From Hyalella azteca (taxonomy: Eukaryota > Arthropoda > Malacostraca > Amphipoda > Hyalellidae): DNA of 64,000 nucleotides. The stretch is from positions 186,001-250,000 of the forward strand of contig NW_025944691.1 of assembly GCF_000764305.2 (NCBI RefSeq). The letters run 5' to 3'. Below the pieces are notes generated by a model that was not told the origin of the DNA, did no database searches, and saw nothing but the letters and a program-made list of their open reading frames with translations. Position 1 is the first letter of the stretch. Each line of letters opens with the position of its first letter. The position numbers and the translations under genes were made by a program. This document shows positions 47,601-56,200 of this stretch, piece after piece.

Positions 47601-49045
47601 CACATACATACATACACACACAATGTTGTTAGTAGCTTTAACACTGGCAGTGGCAGGCACCTGCAACATTAACACAGTGGCAGTGGCAGGCACCTGCAAC
47701 ATTAACACAGTGGCAGTGGCAGGCACCTGCAACATTAACACAGTGGCAGTGGCAGGCACCTGCAACACTAACACAGTGGCAGTGACATGCCACATTAACA
47801 ATACTTGCTGCAGTACATCTGCCAAATTTAAGCGCTATCATGCAAAAATTATTAGCTTCATCATTCATTCAAGGCCGAGAAAAAGGAATTTACAACTAAC
47901 CATATTGTTATATTGAAGTACATTTTTCCATTAACCTTCTGCTCAAAGTATTCATAAAATTCCCAGTCATTTTCGTAGAAATTTAATAATTTACGAAGAC
48001 ATACTGTCTCAAATCTGCCGTAGCTTCCAAATAAATGTCATTGACAGTAAACATCAAAAGTTTAGACCTTTTCTGCATCTATCGGACCAAATCTGCCCAC
48101 GCTTCTAAACAATACTTGCACTACTTGAAATAGATTAGATTTTGTCGATCTAACCAATACAAAGTAGCCAATATTACCTTGTGTGATATCACGCCGAAAG
48201 GGATCCAACTAATTAAAACTTTTATTCTCATACAAATAATACCAGTGATTTTCAAAACATATATTGCTCTTATTTGTGAATAATACGTAGCGTCGTCGTA
48301 ATGCAGCTTAACGCAGCGAAAAGGTAAATGTCATCTAGCTTTGCTTGTATAGCGACTCAAATATATCACTGATTGATTATTATTAAATGACCAACTTTGC
48401 AAATAAATGCAAAGTGAAATACTCATCGCGATAATTCATTGAAATCAACTTTTCCTTCGGCTCGGTCTTGTAAACCTTGACCATTTAAATGCGACGGTCT
48501 GTATTGTAAATTGATGGCTACTGACTTGAAGCCTAATATTTTTAATCATGGTTTATATCCGCATTAGAGAATATCAATAGCGAAAAATTTGGTCACCCAT
48601 TTGTGCATCATGTATATCGATCCTTTAAGCAGATTTCATTGAAGACCAGAGAATTCGTTTTATTGACAATTTTCTTATTAGTTTGATATTGATAATGAAT
48701 GATAGAAACATTCGAAACATCGTTAAGGAAATAAAAATGTCCTTCGGTAATCTGATTTTCGATTTACCCGTGCAAGCGAAAAATCTTTTTCGATCTATTG
48801 AAAAAACTAATAAGAAAATTGCCAATAAAATGAATTCTCTGGTCTTCAATTAAACCTGCTTAAAGGAACGAATTTTGCCAACATATACTAACATGTATAT
48901 TGTATACAGGTCTTCGTGCGCTTATTTAATGAGGTAGTGAAATTATTTCGCGCTCTCACGCCGTGTTTGCGTCTTCATAGTTCTCATGAGAATTTATTTC
49001 TGCAGACCTCAACAACCCGCTCCTCCGCTGCCCCATCGCCGCTGA
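34686..49045 (+). CDS. mol: Dual oxidase maturation factor (DUOXA / moladietz-NIP), long isoform, 472 aa
   Basis: Multi-pass ER membrane protein that matures dual oxidase (DUOX) and brings it to the plasma membrane for hydrogen peroxide production. Coding exons: 34686-34868, 36032-36089, 37177-37311, 37932-38033, 38182-38335, 39770-39987, 41093-41209, 41559-41644, 42605-42719, 43464-43516, 44307-44356, 45525-45632, 49006-49045. I number them 2-14 because an AG acceptor lies before the ATG. All phases agree. Landmarks: conserved N-terminus with FPTMYPEQKTAVTYDVLETG; TM1 about 40-57; TM2 about 62-80; extracellular loop with WEVGELSTPTPYK, IGVKFGLRALNITL and NETINYNEQFSW, with glycosylation sites N121-I-T and N136-E-T; RFNREFRMHQQRG; TFDGEGIRFGRHYRIAGWY; TM3-5 about 203-297. 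Exons 10-14 add a proline-rich tail with APPPPTFPPV and ending PQQPAPPLPHRR. The core is certain. The tail rests on phase agreement and a weak exon 9 donor (AAG/GTCTTC). An AATAAA lies at 50223. Confidence 0.85.
34869..35620 (+). repeat. Donor-anchored 21-bp minisatellite in DUOXA intron 2
   Basis: Starts at the first base of the intron. The unit GTGACTGTCTTGGACTGTAG begins with the donor GTGACT and repeats about 30 times with variants. In longer higher-order units a copy of the exon end recurs: GTGCCCGTCAGGCCCGAG/GTGACTG at about 35038 and 35141, and GTGCCCGTCAAGCTCAAG at 35262, against the true exon end GTCCCTGTCCAGCCCAAG. Confidence 0.95.
35621..36031. other. Remainder of DUOXA intron 2
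   Basis: AT-rich, with a T-rich tract and ATTATTTGCAG before exon 3. No other feature was recognised. Confidence 0.6.
36090..37176. other. DUOXA intron 3
   Basis: Starts GGTGAC and ends TTATACTAAG. This intron has no minisatellite. 36530-36680 is less AT-rich and open on the minus strand without a recognisable product. Confidence 0.6.
37292..37690 (+). repeat. Donor-anchored 40-bp minisatellite in DUOXA intron 4
   Basis: The unit overlaps the end of exon 4: CCTCAACATTACCCTCAGAA/GTGAGAAGTG is the true junction, and about nine further copies follow (such as AATATTCCCCTCAGAAGTGA and AATATTACCCTTAGATGTGA), each with the donor-like GTGAGAAGT. Confidence 0.95.
38292..39105 (+). repeat. Donor-anchored 44-bp array in DUOXA intron 6: about 14 copies of the exon 6 end and its donor
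   Basis: Exon 6 ends TACGCCCACATCTGCATCTG/GTGAGT. The 44-bp unit contains the last 38 bases of the exon and the donor GTGAGTTACCGG, so roughly 13 extra near-perfect donors with exon context follow the true one at 38336. A MITE lies inside the second unit (38379-38549) and was not amplified with the rest. Units differ mainly at CCGGG/CCGGA and at GCCC/TTCC/GCTC, and variants recur in the same order, as expected from block duplication. 44 is not a multiple of three, so each extra copy retained would shift the frame. Confidence 0.97.
38379..38549 (-). mobile_element. 'CAGGGGCCATACTTTCAAAA' MITE, copy 3, inside the 44-bp array
   Basis: Starts GGGCCCATACTTTCAAAA and ends TTTTGAAAGTATGGCGC; the interior carries 'gcgtaagtacttacgttcac'. 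Somewhat longer than the other copies because of an insertion near 38405-38425. Confidence 0.85.
39106..39769. other. Rest of DUOXA intron 6
   Basis: Not repetitive as far as seen; AT-rich before the ATCCAG acceptor at 39769. Confidence 0.5.
40029..40366. mobile_element. Inverted-repeat element carrying a LINE 3' end, in DUOXA intron 7
   Basis: Left end AAATAGCGATTCACTTTTGC and right end GCGTGTCACTATTTTG match the ends of the element at 34073-34242. In between, 40100-40290 resembles, on the plus strand, the LINE 3' UTR of 7905-8064 ('atgcctagca', 'tcgccagtcatgaaaagat', 'agaatcggcgacaggccac'). Either a nested insertion or a composite element. Confidence 0.5.
41196..41545 (+). repeat. Donor-anchored 22-bp minisatellite in DUOXA intron 8
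   Basis: The exon 8 end AGTACGAAG/GTAATGACCA is reproduced about 15 times as TATGAAGGTAATGACCACTT and variants. Every unit keeps the last bases of the exon next to a GTAATG or GTCATG donor-like hexamer. Confidence 0.95.
41654..42604. other. DUOXA intron 9 / 3' UTR of the short form
   Basis: AT-rich; no tandem array. Contains no recognised element. Confidence 0.5.
42700..43195 (+). repeat. Donor-anchored ~30-bp minisatellite in DUOXA intron 10
   Basis: The junction TATATCTCCCCTCG/GTAATG is copied about 14 times with the following TGCTAAATACCCCCATAT. Exon sequence ATCTCCCCTCG and donor GTAATG stay together in most units; others show ATTGCCCTTCAGTAATG. Confidence 0.95.
43517..44306. other. DUOXA intron 11
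   Basis: AT-rich, no tandem repeat; contains a short (AATAAT)-like run near 44000. Confidence 0.5.
44800..45524 (+). repeat. About 170-bp tandem repeat of branch-point and acceptor region before DUOXA exon 13
   Basis: Four units end in (C)CTTTCAG or ACTTTCAG at 44804, 44976, 45149 and 45318. In the later three a branch-point-like ATTAATGCTAATNAG lies 5-10 bases upstream. A fifth, ATTAATGCTAACAAG, directly precedes the true acceptor CTGTGCTGCAG at 45524. The interior is AT-rich ('aaaattactattttaatta', 'aaaatatatatttttccatc'). Confidence 0.9.
45641..46262 (-). mobile_element. SINE with a tandemly amplified tail (76-bp unit, about 6 copies) in DUOXA intron 13
   Basis: The head at 46185-46262 (CTCAACTCACTGCTCC, GCTTAACCACCCGACC) matches the SINE at 60.48-60.61 kb. 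The SINE tail (AATTATTATAATAATAAAAG plus GCGTAGTCAGCGTTGCA plus TTAGCCAATAGGCCTGTCGC) is repeated about six times down to eight bases from the exon 13 donor. Confidence 0.8.
46670..46806 (-). mobile_element. 'CAGGGGCCATACTTTCAAAA' MITE, copy 4
   Basis: Full copy with slightly eroded right end (GATTGAAAGCATGGCCCC). Confidence 0.85.
46812..46961 (+). mobile_element. 'CAGGGGCCATACTTTCAAAA' MITE, copy 5
   Basis: Opposite orientation to copy 4 and only about six bases away; together they form a large palindrome of roughly 290 bp. Confidence 0.85.
47360..47530 (-). mobile_element. Dispersed repeat with GGAC/AGAC microsatellite (inverse of 30.6 kb)
   Basis: 'tcactgcagtgagtgacaga', 'cgcattttctcgtcgacgaa', the (GGACAGAC) run and 'catgaatgagaaattgcgct' match 30636-30800 in reverse. 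Confidence 0.7.
47640..47795. repeat. 33-bp minisatellite, about 4.5 copies
   Basis: The unit is ACAGTGGCAGTGGCAGGCAC plus CTGCAACATTAAC. The 11-codon period keeps short ORFs open on both strands. Confidence 0.95.
47800..48620. other. DUOXA intron 13, unique part
   Basis: AT-rich with no recognised feature. Confidence 0.5.
48621..48868. mobile_element. Fold-back element with ~66-bp inverted arms (248 bp)
   Basis: The left arm starts TCCTTTAAGCAG and continues TTGAAGACCAGAGAATTC and CAATTTTCTTATTAGTTT. The right arm is its inverse (AAACTAATAAGAAAATTG ... GAATTCTCTGGTCTTCAATT ... CTGCTTAAAGGA). Only a few mismatches separate the arms. A 75-codon minus ORF inside lies in the arms and is not a gene. 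Confidence 0.9.
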
Positions 49046-49401
49046 TATCGCTACGTTCTTCAATCGACTGCCAACGTTTTGAGCTGAAAACTCGACTGCC
49101 ATCATCGAACTCAGAGCAACTGAATAATCTATCAACTGTCATCGGACAGACGCAGTTTCCAGCCTATTACCAAGTTTATTTGATGTGCTTGTGAATAGAT
49201 AATTTGAAATTTTTGAGACGCAAAGATTTTTTCCCGAAAACTTTAAACGACATTACAAAGGAGCTCGCCAGGATTTGATCTGCCTGATTTGCAATTGTAT
49301 TTATTTTTTAATATCCTGCTTCCTGCCAGAGTTATAAGTCAAGATCGACATCGTTTGAACTTTATTAACTAATAGAGAGCCTCTAAAACAATTTCTGCAA
49401 G

Positions 49402-50082
49402 ATGCTCATCAGGATTCCTCGACGTTCGTCTTCAACTCCGAATTCAACTCCACCGGCTGTGCTGAACCTGCCTTCGATCGTAAGGAAACCTGAGCCCAAT
49501 GCCCCCAAGAATAGCGTGTGTGCTCTGCTTTCAAACGCTGCCCGCCATTTAACTAGAGGTCTAGAGCGTTGCATAATCAAAATTCTGCTGTTTGTTTTAG
49601 TCAGTATAAAGTATTGTTTTGAAGCGGTATTCATCACGACTCGGACCTTGAACGTGGCTCTCATCAAAGTCATTACCGCATTTTGGGCAACATTTGGAAA
49701 AATATTACGCTCATTTGAGTTATATATTCTAAAGTGCATCCCGAAATCTGTTTATCGTTTCGTGTTAAGAATGATCGTTCGATTCACTCCCGAACTACGG
49801 AATAGGAGGATCGTATACTTAGTCATGAAACGCATTCCAAACAGTTTTCTTCGACCCGCTATCATTTGTTACGCAAAAATGTTCTGCTTGGCAACGAGAA
49901 CACAGCATCTTGCTCGAGCCTTCAAAGGAAAAGGAGCTACCAGATGCTTGCTTGAAACAACGATATACTTTAATAAATTCCCTATGAAAATTTGTATTTT
50001 TCTGCGTGGATTTGTAATTTATGTTTACAAGATCTTTCAAAGAACTGAAAAAGTTGTGCGGCGAAATAGCAGGAAGAAGTAA
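49402..50082 (+). CDS. Uncharacterised basic 226-aa ORF downstream of the DUOXA stop
   Basis: The longest non-repetitive ORF in the window, starting with an ATG five codons after an in-frame stop. The first 45 residues are rich in Ser, Pro and Asn (RRSSSTPNSTPPAVLNLPSI). The rest mixes hydrophobic, aromatic and basic residues in helix-like segments (IIKILLFVLVSIKYCFEAVF, VIYVYKIFQRTEKVVRRNSR). It ends RRNSRKK and is strongly positive overall. I recognise no domain. It lies 357 bp after the long DUOXA stop, and AATAAA follows at 50223. It could therefore be a single-exon gene, a second cistron in the DUOXA 3' UTR, or a chance ORF. No intron or repeat was seen in it. Confidence 0.4.
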   Translation: MLIRIPRRSSSTPNSTPPAVLNLPSIVRKPEPNAPKNSVCALLSNAARHLTRGLERCIIKILLFVLVSIKYCFEAVFITTRTLNVALIKVITAFWATFGKILRSFELYILKCIPKSVYRFVLRMIVRFTPELRNRRIVYLVMKRIPNSFLRPAIICYAKMFCLATRTQHLARAFKGKGATRCLLETTIYFNKFPMKICIFLRGFVIYVYKIFQRTEKVVRRNSRKK

Positions 50083-50099
50083 AAAAAATTGCAACCTTC

Positions 50100-52094
50100 G
50101 TTATCATTTAAATAGTTGGTTACGCTGAGCTTTTTCGAATTACTGGCTTCCTCCGTGTTACTGTGCTATTCCACTTGAAATTTAATTCTGTGAAGACTCT
50201 TCATTTGTATACAATGCGAGTAAATAAAATGTTAGATACTATTTTTTAAAGCTCATTTATATTGCTGCTAGAATTAAAGGTAGTATTTCAAAATGTTAAT
50301 TATTATGTAACATCATTTTGCGAAAAATTCATTTTATAAGCGTAACTAGACCGTCGAAAACAATTGATCCTATACGATTAATTTCGTTTGTCTTCATTAC
50401 CATTCTTGAACGCAAAGGACCACACGCAGTGAACGCGTAAATAAAAGTTATATTATATATAATTTATAATTTATGTTTTACCATGTGTGACTGCATCTTA
50501 TGCATATACTGAATATGTATAACGTGTGTCGATTTTCAAACTATTCAGCTGTCCTGTTTGTTATTTTGAATGTACCTCTTGGAACACTAAAGTTTAGCAC
50601 AGAAATAGAGACTTGACTTTATACCATTGATTTGTTTGAAACGATGTTTTCCAAAACCGTATTATTCAGCAATTGTACCAAGATTATATTGTTCTGTTGC
50701 GATCATTAACATGCTAGATCGCTAGTATGCTAGTATTTCTATAATATATATTATTTGTAGCTTTCCTTCTTTAAACTATATATACTTGGTGTTCTCGTGT
50801 ATATTTTCTTACCTTACCGTTCATTTTTACGGTTAATGGCCTGACTGCGATGCTGTACTGAACTATTTATTTCAACTAAATAAGATTGCTCGCTGATTAT
50901 GAATATGAAATGTTTCTATACCCTAAATTATCATGAGTTAAATTAAATTTTTGGAAAAAAAATTATTCTTTGTTTAAATGAAGTTTGATTAATGTGGTTT
51001 CTACGGGGCAAATAAAAATCGATGTACAATTGTTTACACTAAAATTTATCAAAGAGAAGTTTCGTAATAAATGCAGCAATAATAAAAGACTTGAAGTAAT
51101 CTACAAATTTCTCAGGATTTTTAAACTCTCCATAGCGAGATCAAACCTTTGATAGAATTTCTGGAACTTTGAAAACTTTAAATCATGTAAGTTAGCATCA
51201 GTAATCCGATTCAAATGAAAAAGAAAATCAGTTGCCAGCTATGAAAAAAGGCATCATTGTGTTAAACAATCCCGAATAAAAATTAGGTTACGGTAGGCAA
51301 GCAATCGTTTGTTATTAATTTTGTTTAACGACAACGTAAATGAATAACTATCTTTTTTTTTCAAATTTGCTGGGCCCGCTGAAGACCAGTCCAATGCGGC
51401 CCCACGACCGAGTTTTGAGTTATAGTTGTTAATAACGTCAATCACTTTAATTACTTTAATTAATTGGCTCTTATAATTAATCATTAAAAGTCCTGCCTAA
51501 CTCAAGCTGTCTGCCTGACTCGAACTCTCCCTATGAATAACTATCAGTGTAGGCAAGATAAGACAGACAGCAATCTGTAGAGCTCGAGAACATTTAATTT
51601 AGTGAAAAAAAAAACAATTTTTTTGAGGATCAAGAACTACGAACATGAATGATGCAAAAAAAGATAAAGTATAAGCCTATATATGACCGACATTCAGATG
51701 TCGAATCCCAGTATTTCCCTTTTATCACCTCGGTCAAACTTGAAAAAATTGCATCCGGGTCATTTAAGGCATCAAGAATTCAAGTATTGACAAATATTAG
51801 GCTTAATATCTTGAGTTACCGGACGGCCTTATCTATAAATAGTTTTTAATTATCATATAAATTATCAATGCCCAAAATATAATGCTTTCTTAGTTATGTA
51901 AAGTACAAACTTTTATTCGATTCTGAAATAAAAAATATGGAAAGCAAAAAAAATTCTTAAGATCTAAGTTATTGGTGCAATTTTAGCTATTTTAAGCAGA
52001 AGAATAGCAATGATTACAAAATATTGGCGTGAATCAACCATCAAAGTAATTTGGAATACACCAGATCTCTTTAAATATTCTTTTGACCTTGTGA
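50100..52094. other. Intergenic stretch
   Basis: AT-rich. AATAAA motifs at 50223 and about 50443 could end DUOXA transcripts. No other gene was recognised. Confidence 0.5.
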
Positions 52095-52185
52095 TGACTT
52101 TGTGATGAGTTTAGGACGTCGTAGTTCACGGTCACGCTGATGCGCCGCCTTCGTCGCCGCCTTCGCCGCTATTGTAACCTAAATT
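52095..52185 (-). pseudogene. Second copy of the acidic gene end (see 34.3 kb)
   Basis: The minus strand reads GEGGDEGGASA and a stop, followed by 'cctaaactcatcacaaag', matching 34290-34345. The upstream part differs from the 34.3 kb copy and has short GGC/GAAGGC repeats. Confidence 0.35.
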
Positions 52186-52332
52186 TCGATAAATAAGGAA
52201 TCCGTTGACATTTCACCTCACGGTCATCATCAGTGTCATCAACGCATACCTTTAATTTAATTTTTAATTCTTATCATACGGAGCAATCAAACAGAGAAGC
52301 GCACACATACAAATACACGATGATGTTCGCTT

Positions 52333-52482
52333 CAGGGCCCATACGTTCAAAAAGTTAAGAAATCGTAAGTTCATCAGCCAATCATTAACGGCCTTTCAAG
52401 TAAAATTCACCAATCATTGACAAGAAAATAGAGCGTTAGTACTTACGTTCACTTGGCGAGTTTTGAAAGTGTGGCCCCTGGT
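52333..52482 (-). mobile_element. 'CAGGGGCCATACTTTCAAAA' MITE, copy 6
   Basis: Complete copy with both ends: CAGGGCCCATACGTTCAAAA and TTTTGAAAGTGTGGCCCCTG. Confidence 0.85.
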
Positions 52483-52489
52483 CATAACT

Positions 52490-53257
52490 TGCTTGGCGTA
52501 ACTAGCAGATAACTCGCTTCAATGCCCTATTACTCCCGGCAGTCATACTAAAATAGATATTTACGTGTAAGCAAATGCCGGTATAACTACGGTCATAAAT
52601 ATCTTTTTATCGTACATGCAGAGCAATCCAACAGAGAAGCACTCATATATAAATACACGATCATGTTCGCTCCTGACGAGGGGCTCTGTTGGTGAGGTAA
52701 CAGAAATTCACGCCAAAAAAATTACTGTAGCATGTCTTATAGTCCCTCAGTTCTACTATTTTAGACATTGCTAATCTATTTTTTTTTCTGTCATAGACTT
52801 TCAGATAAATTTCTTTACCAGCTATAGAGACAAACGAATAGAACTGATTCCACGTATCTCAGCAGCTTCCCGCATGAGAATGCATGAATTTTACGTCGAT
52901 AAAAAAAATATTTTTCACGATATTGGGCAGCTGTTTCAGCTGTGGTAATATAGTGCTGCAATACACCGAAACATTGAAGTGAAAACGAAAAATCTAAGTC
53001 AATGTAAGGTAAGACGCTACTTTTCAAGGGGCTTCTCTTTTTCTTAGTACATGTGTGAAAATTGAGTACACTTGTGAAAGCAATCAACCTTTTTAGCAAT
53101 TTATCTTCCCCGTACAATGCATTTACTCCCAATCGTTACGAAAAAAACTGGATGTAGTTTTAGCTTAGAAAACATCCTCTTATAATAAAAAAAGATTCAA
53201 AATCCTACAAAACTAAAGATTTAAAATTCTAATCTAAAAATCAGCATAATTTGTTAT
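52490..53257. other. Intergenic stretch / 3' flank of the minus-strand DM4/12-like gene
   Basis: AT-rich. A stretch near 52250-52330 and 52610-52670 repeats 'gagcaatc(a/c)aacagagaag' and 'aatacacgat(g/c)atgttcgct'. No exon was recognised. Confidence 0.5.
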
Positions 53258-56200
53258 TTAACGTAATTTAAGATTAAGCATAGCACAGACAAAGTTCCAC
53301 AGTGCCAAAGCCACCATGTTGAAGTGTTGCCGCGCGGGCATCTCGCATTCCCCGTACTGTTCAACGCAGGCCTCGGCGCCGTACGCATACCCCGTCGCGG
53401 ACGCAGCCATGAACCGCCACAGCAGCGACTCGCGCGACGGCTTTACGGGACCATGCGTTAATCTGCAGGTATATGGAATGATTAAGATCATCTTAATTGA
53501 ATGATATATGAGTTAAATGTGAGACTCGGGTATCACGGGGCCGCACGTTAATCTTCGGGTATATGGAATGATTAAGATCATCTTAATTGAATGATATATG
53601 AGTTAAATGTGAGACTCGGGTATCACGGGGCCGTGCGTTAATCTGCGGGTATATGGGATGATTAAGATCATCTTAATTGAATGATATATGAGTTAAATGT
53701 GAGACTCGGGTATCACGGGGCCATGCGTTAATCTGCGGGTATATAGAAAAGAATAGAAGTGTCGGCGCTGAATAAATAGGCCCGTGGCCTGTTGCCGATT
53801 CTTGAACTTTTCGTGACTTGATTCACAAGGGATCCGGCCTTTGGAACCCGATCTTTCCATAACTGACGATTGGAATGATTAAGATAATACTGATTGAATG
53901 ATATCTGAGTGAAATGTGAGGCTCAAGTAAGAAGAAACGATATTGTTTATATTTCTAAAATGGTTAGTTCTCAATCGGGTCATTCCGTTTGATCGCTGAA
54001 AACTTTCCAATTTTCGTGCATGAAAAAATTAATACAACAATTCTTTGTTAAAAATGTTCAAATGTTATCCAAATTTGGCTATATAGTGAAGCAGTTTTGG
54101 AAACTTCCAGAGTTTACGTCAATTTTGTGTTATGACTTACCTAAGTTCCCTCAACACAACAAAATATTTAAATTTAATCAAAATTTCTAATATCCAGTGA
54201 AACAATCTTGGTGTCTTCTAAAGTTTACGTCAATTTTGTGTTATGACTTACCTAAGTTCCCTCAGCACAAGCGTTGAAATAGGAGTAAACGTTTCTGGAT
54301 CAGCAGCCACCTCGCACACTACCCTCTCCTGACACACCACCCTTGACACCTGACATGGAAAAGGAATAATTTTGGTGTTAAAACCTAGCAAGCTTTTTCC
54401 TAAACTGAATGTTTGGAGATAGATAACTAATTTGCAGGAACACTGTCACTGGTTTGTAGACTTTAACCCATCCCAACCCATTATATGCGTAAATGTGAAA
54501 AGGTTTTTTCTGATGGGTGCAATCCAAGACCAAATGAGGTCACCAGTGAGGGCACTGAAGTAAGAATATGTCCTCCCTCATTAGAACCGACGATAGCATG
54601 TACGAGCTGATGGGAGTACTCTATGAATCTGCGTTAATATAATATTATTAATATTATTTTTATTATTATTATAGCTCAATTATTATACGTATTTCTTATT
54701 CAGGACACGTAAATGAAATTGAAGCTCTTTGTGAATTGCCAAGAGTAAACGAAGTAAATAGGAATTGTCAATGTTATTAGCGCAGGACCTCGATGAAAGC
54801 TAAGCAATGCTGGCAAAGAAATCGGTGGAAATACTTGAACCCAAACATTTCGGATGGTTGAGGCCCTGCAAGATGCCGCTTCAAGTGTTCATCTCTCCGT
54901 TGTCACAAATCTAACTTTGATATAGATAACGGAATGTGAAATATTTTATTTCACCTGAGGGACTAACCTTAAGGTAGTTAAAGTATACTTGTGACTAACC
55001 TTAAGGTAGTTAAAGTATACTTGTGACTAACCTTAAGGTAGTTAAAGTATACTTTTGACTAACCTGAAGGTAGTTAAAGTATACTTGTGACTAACCGTAA
55101 GGTAGTTAAAGTATACTTGTGACTAACCTTAATGTAGTTAAAGTATACTTGTGACTAACCTTAATGTAGTTAAAGTATACTTGTGACTAACCTTAAGGTA
55201 GTTAAAGTATAATTGTGACTAACCTTAAGGTAGTTGAAGTACAATTGTGACTAACCTTAAGGTAGTTAAAGTATACTTGTGACTAATCTAATGTAGGTAA
55301 AGTATACTTGTGACTAACCTCAATGTAGTATAAGTATAATTGTGACTAACCTTAAGGTAGTTAAAGTATACTTATGACTAACCTTAAGGTGGTTAACGTA
55401 TACTTGTGACTAACCTTGAGGTGGTTAAAGTATACTTGTGACTAACCTTGAGGTGGTTAAAGTATACTTGTGACTAACCTTAAGGTAGTTAAAGTATACT
55501 TGTGACTAACCTTGAGGTAGTTAAAGTATACTTGTAGTCTTCCGAGCTCCTGCTCGTACGCAGGCTCTAAGAAAAGGTCTTCAGGATACTCGTAACCCGG
55601 CAGCCGGTCTTCGGTCTCGTGGTCCCCCAGTGAGCGCGGGGTCGGGTCTATCAGAGCGGGGAAGGCAAAGGAAATTGGCGTCTTGAGCAGGAAACCTGTC
55701 AAGGGTAGATAAGCATGAGTTTCTAGGAAATATCTCAAGATTTAAAGTATTATTTCAGTATATTACGGATTATTATCATTAGTGTTATTATTCAAGAAGT
55801 ATTATGATGAGAAACTATCGCTAATAAACTGTAAAAAGTAAAAAAACTAACAAGCCCATACATGCTAAAATGGGTGCGACGTTAAAGTGGCATGGCTTCT
55901 AGAGTATCTCAATATTAGTGAATTTATTTATTTCGCGTCTAAATTATTATTGGTTCAAAAATTCGCAATATTTATAGTTATTTAAAAATCTTGGTATTTT
56001 TTATTTGTCAATACATTCATTCATACCTTCTTCCTTTGATGACTACAATATTTCTATGAAAAAAATTTGTTCTCTCTGAAAGTTGAAAAAAAAATAACAA
56101 AAGCATCTCAAGAAATTCATACCATACGCTCATAAAATGAAACATTCTGACGAAAATGCCAGCGGAATCGCTATTTTCATAATTTTCACTAAACTATTTG

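Noticed and set aside
53316..53504. Plus-strand ORF MLKCCRAGISHSPYCSTQ
   Set aside because: It is the antisense of exon 4 of DM4/12-like gene A; the minus reading has matching phases and a paralogue.
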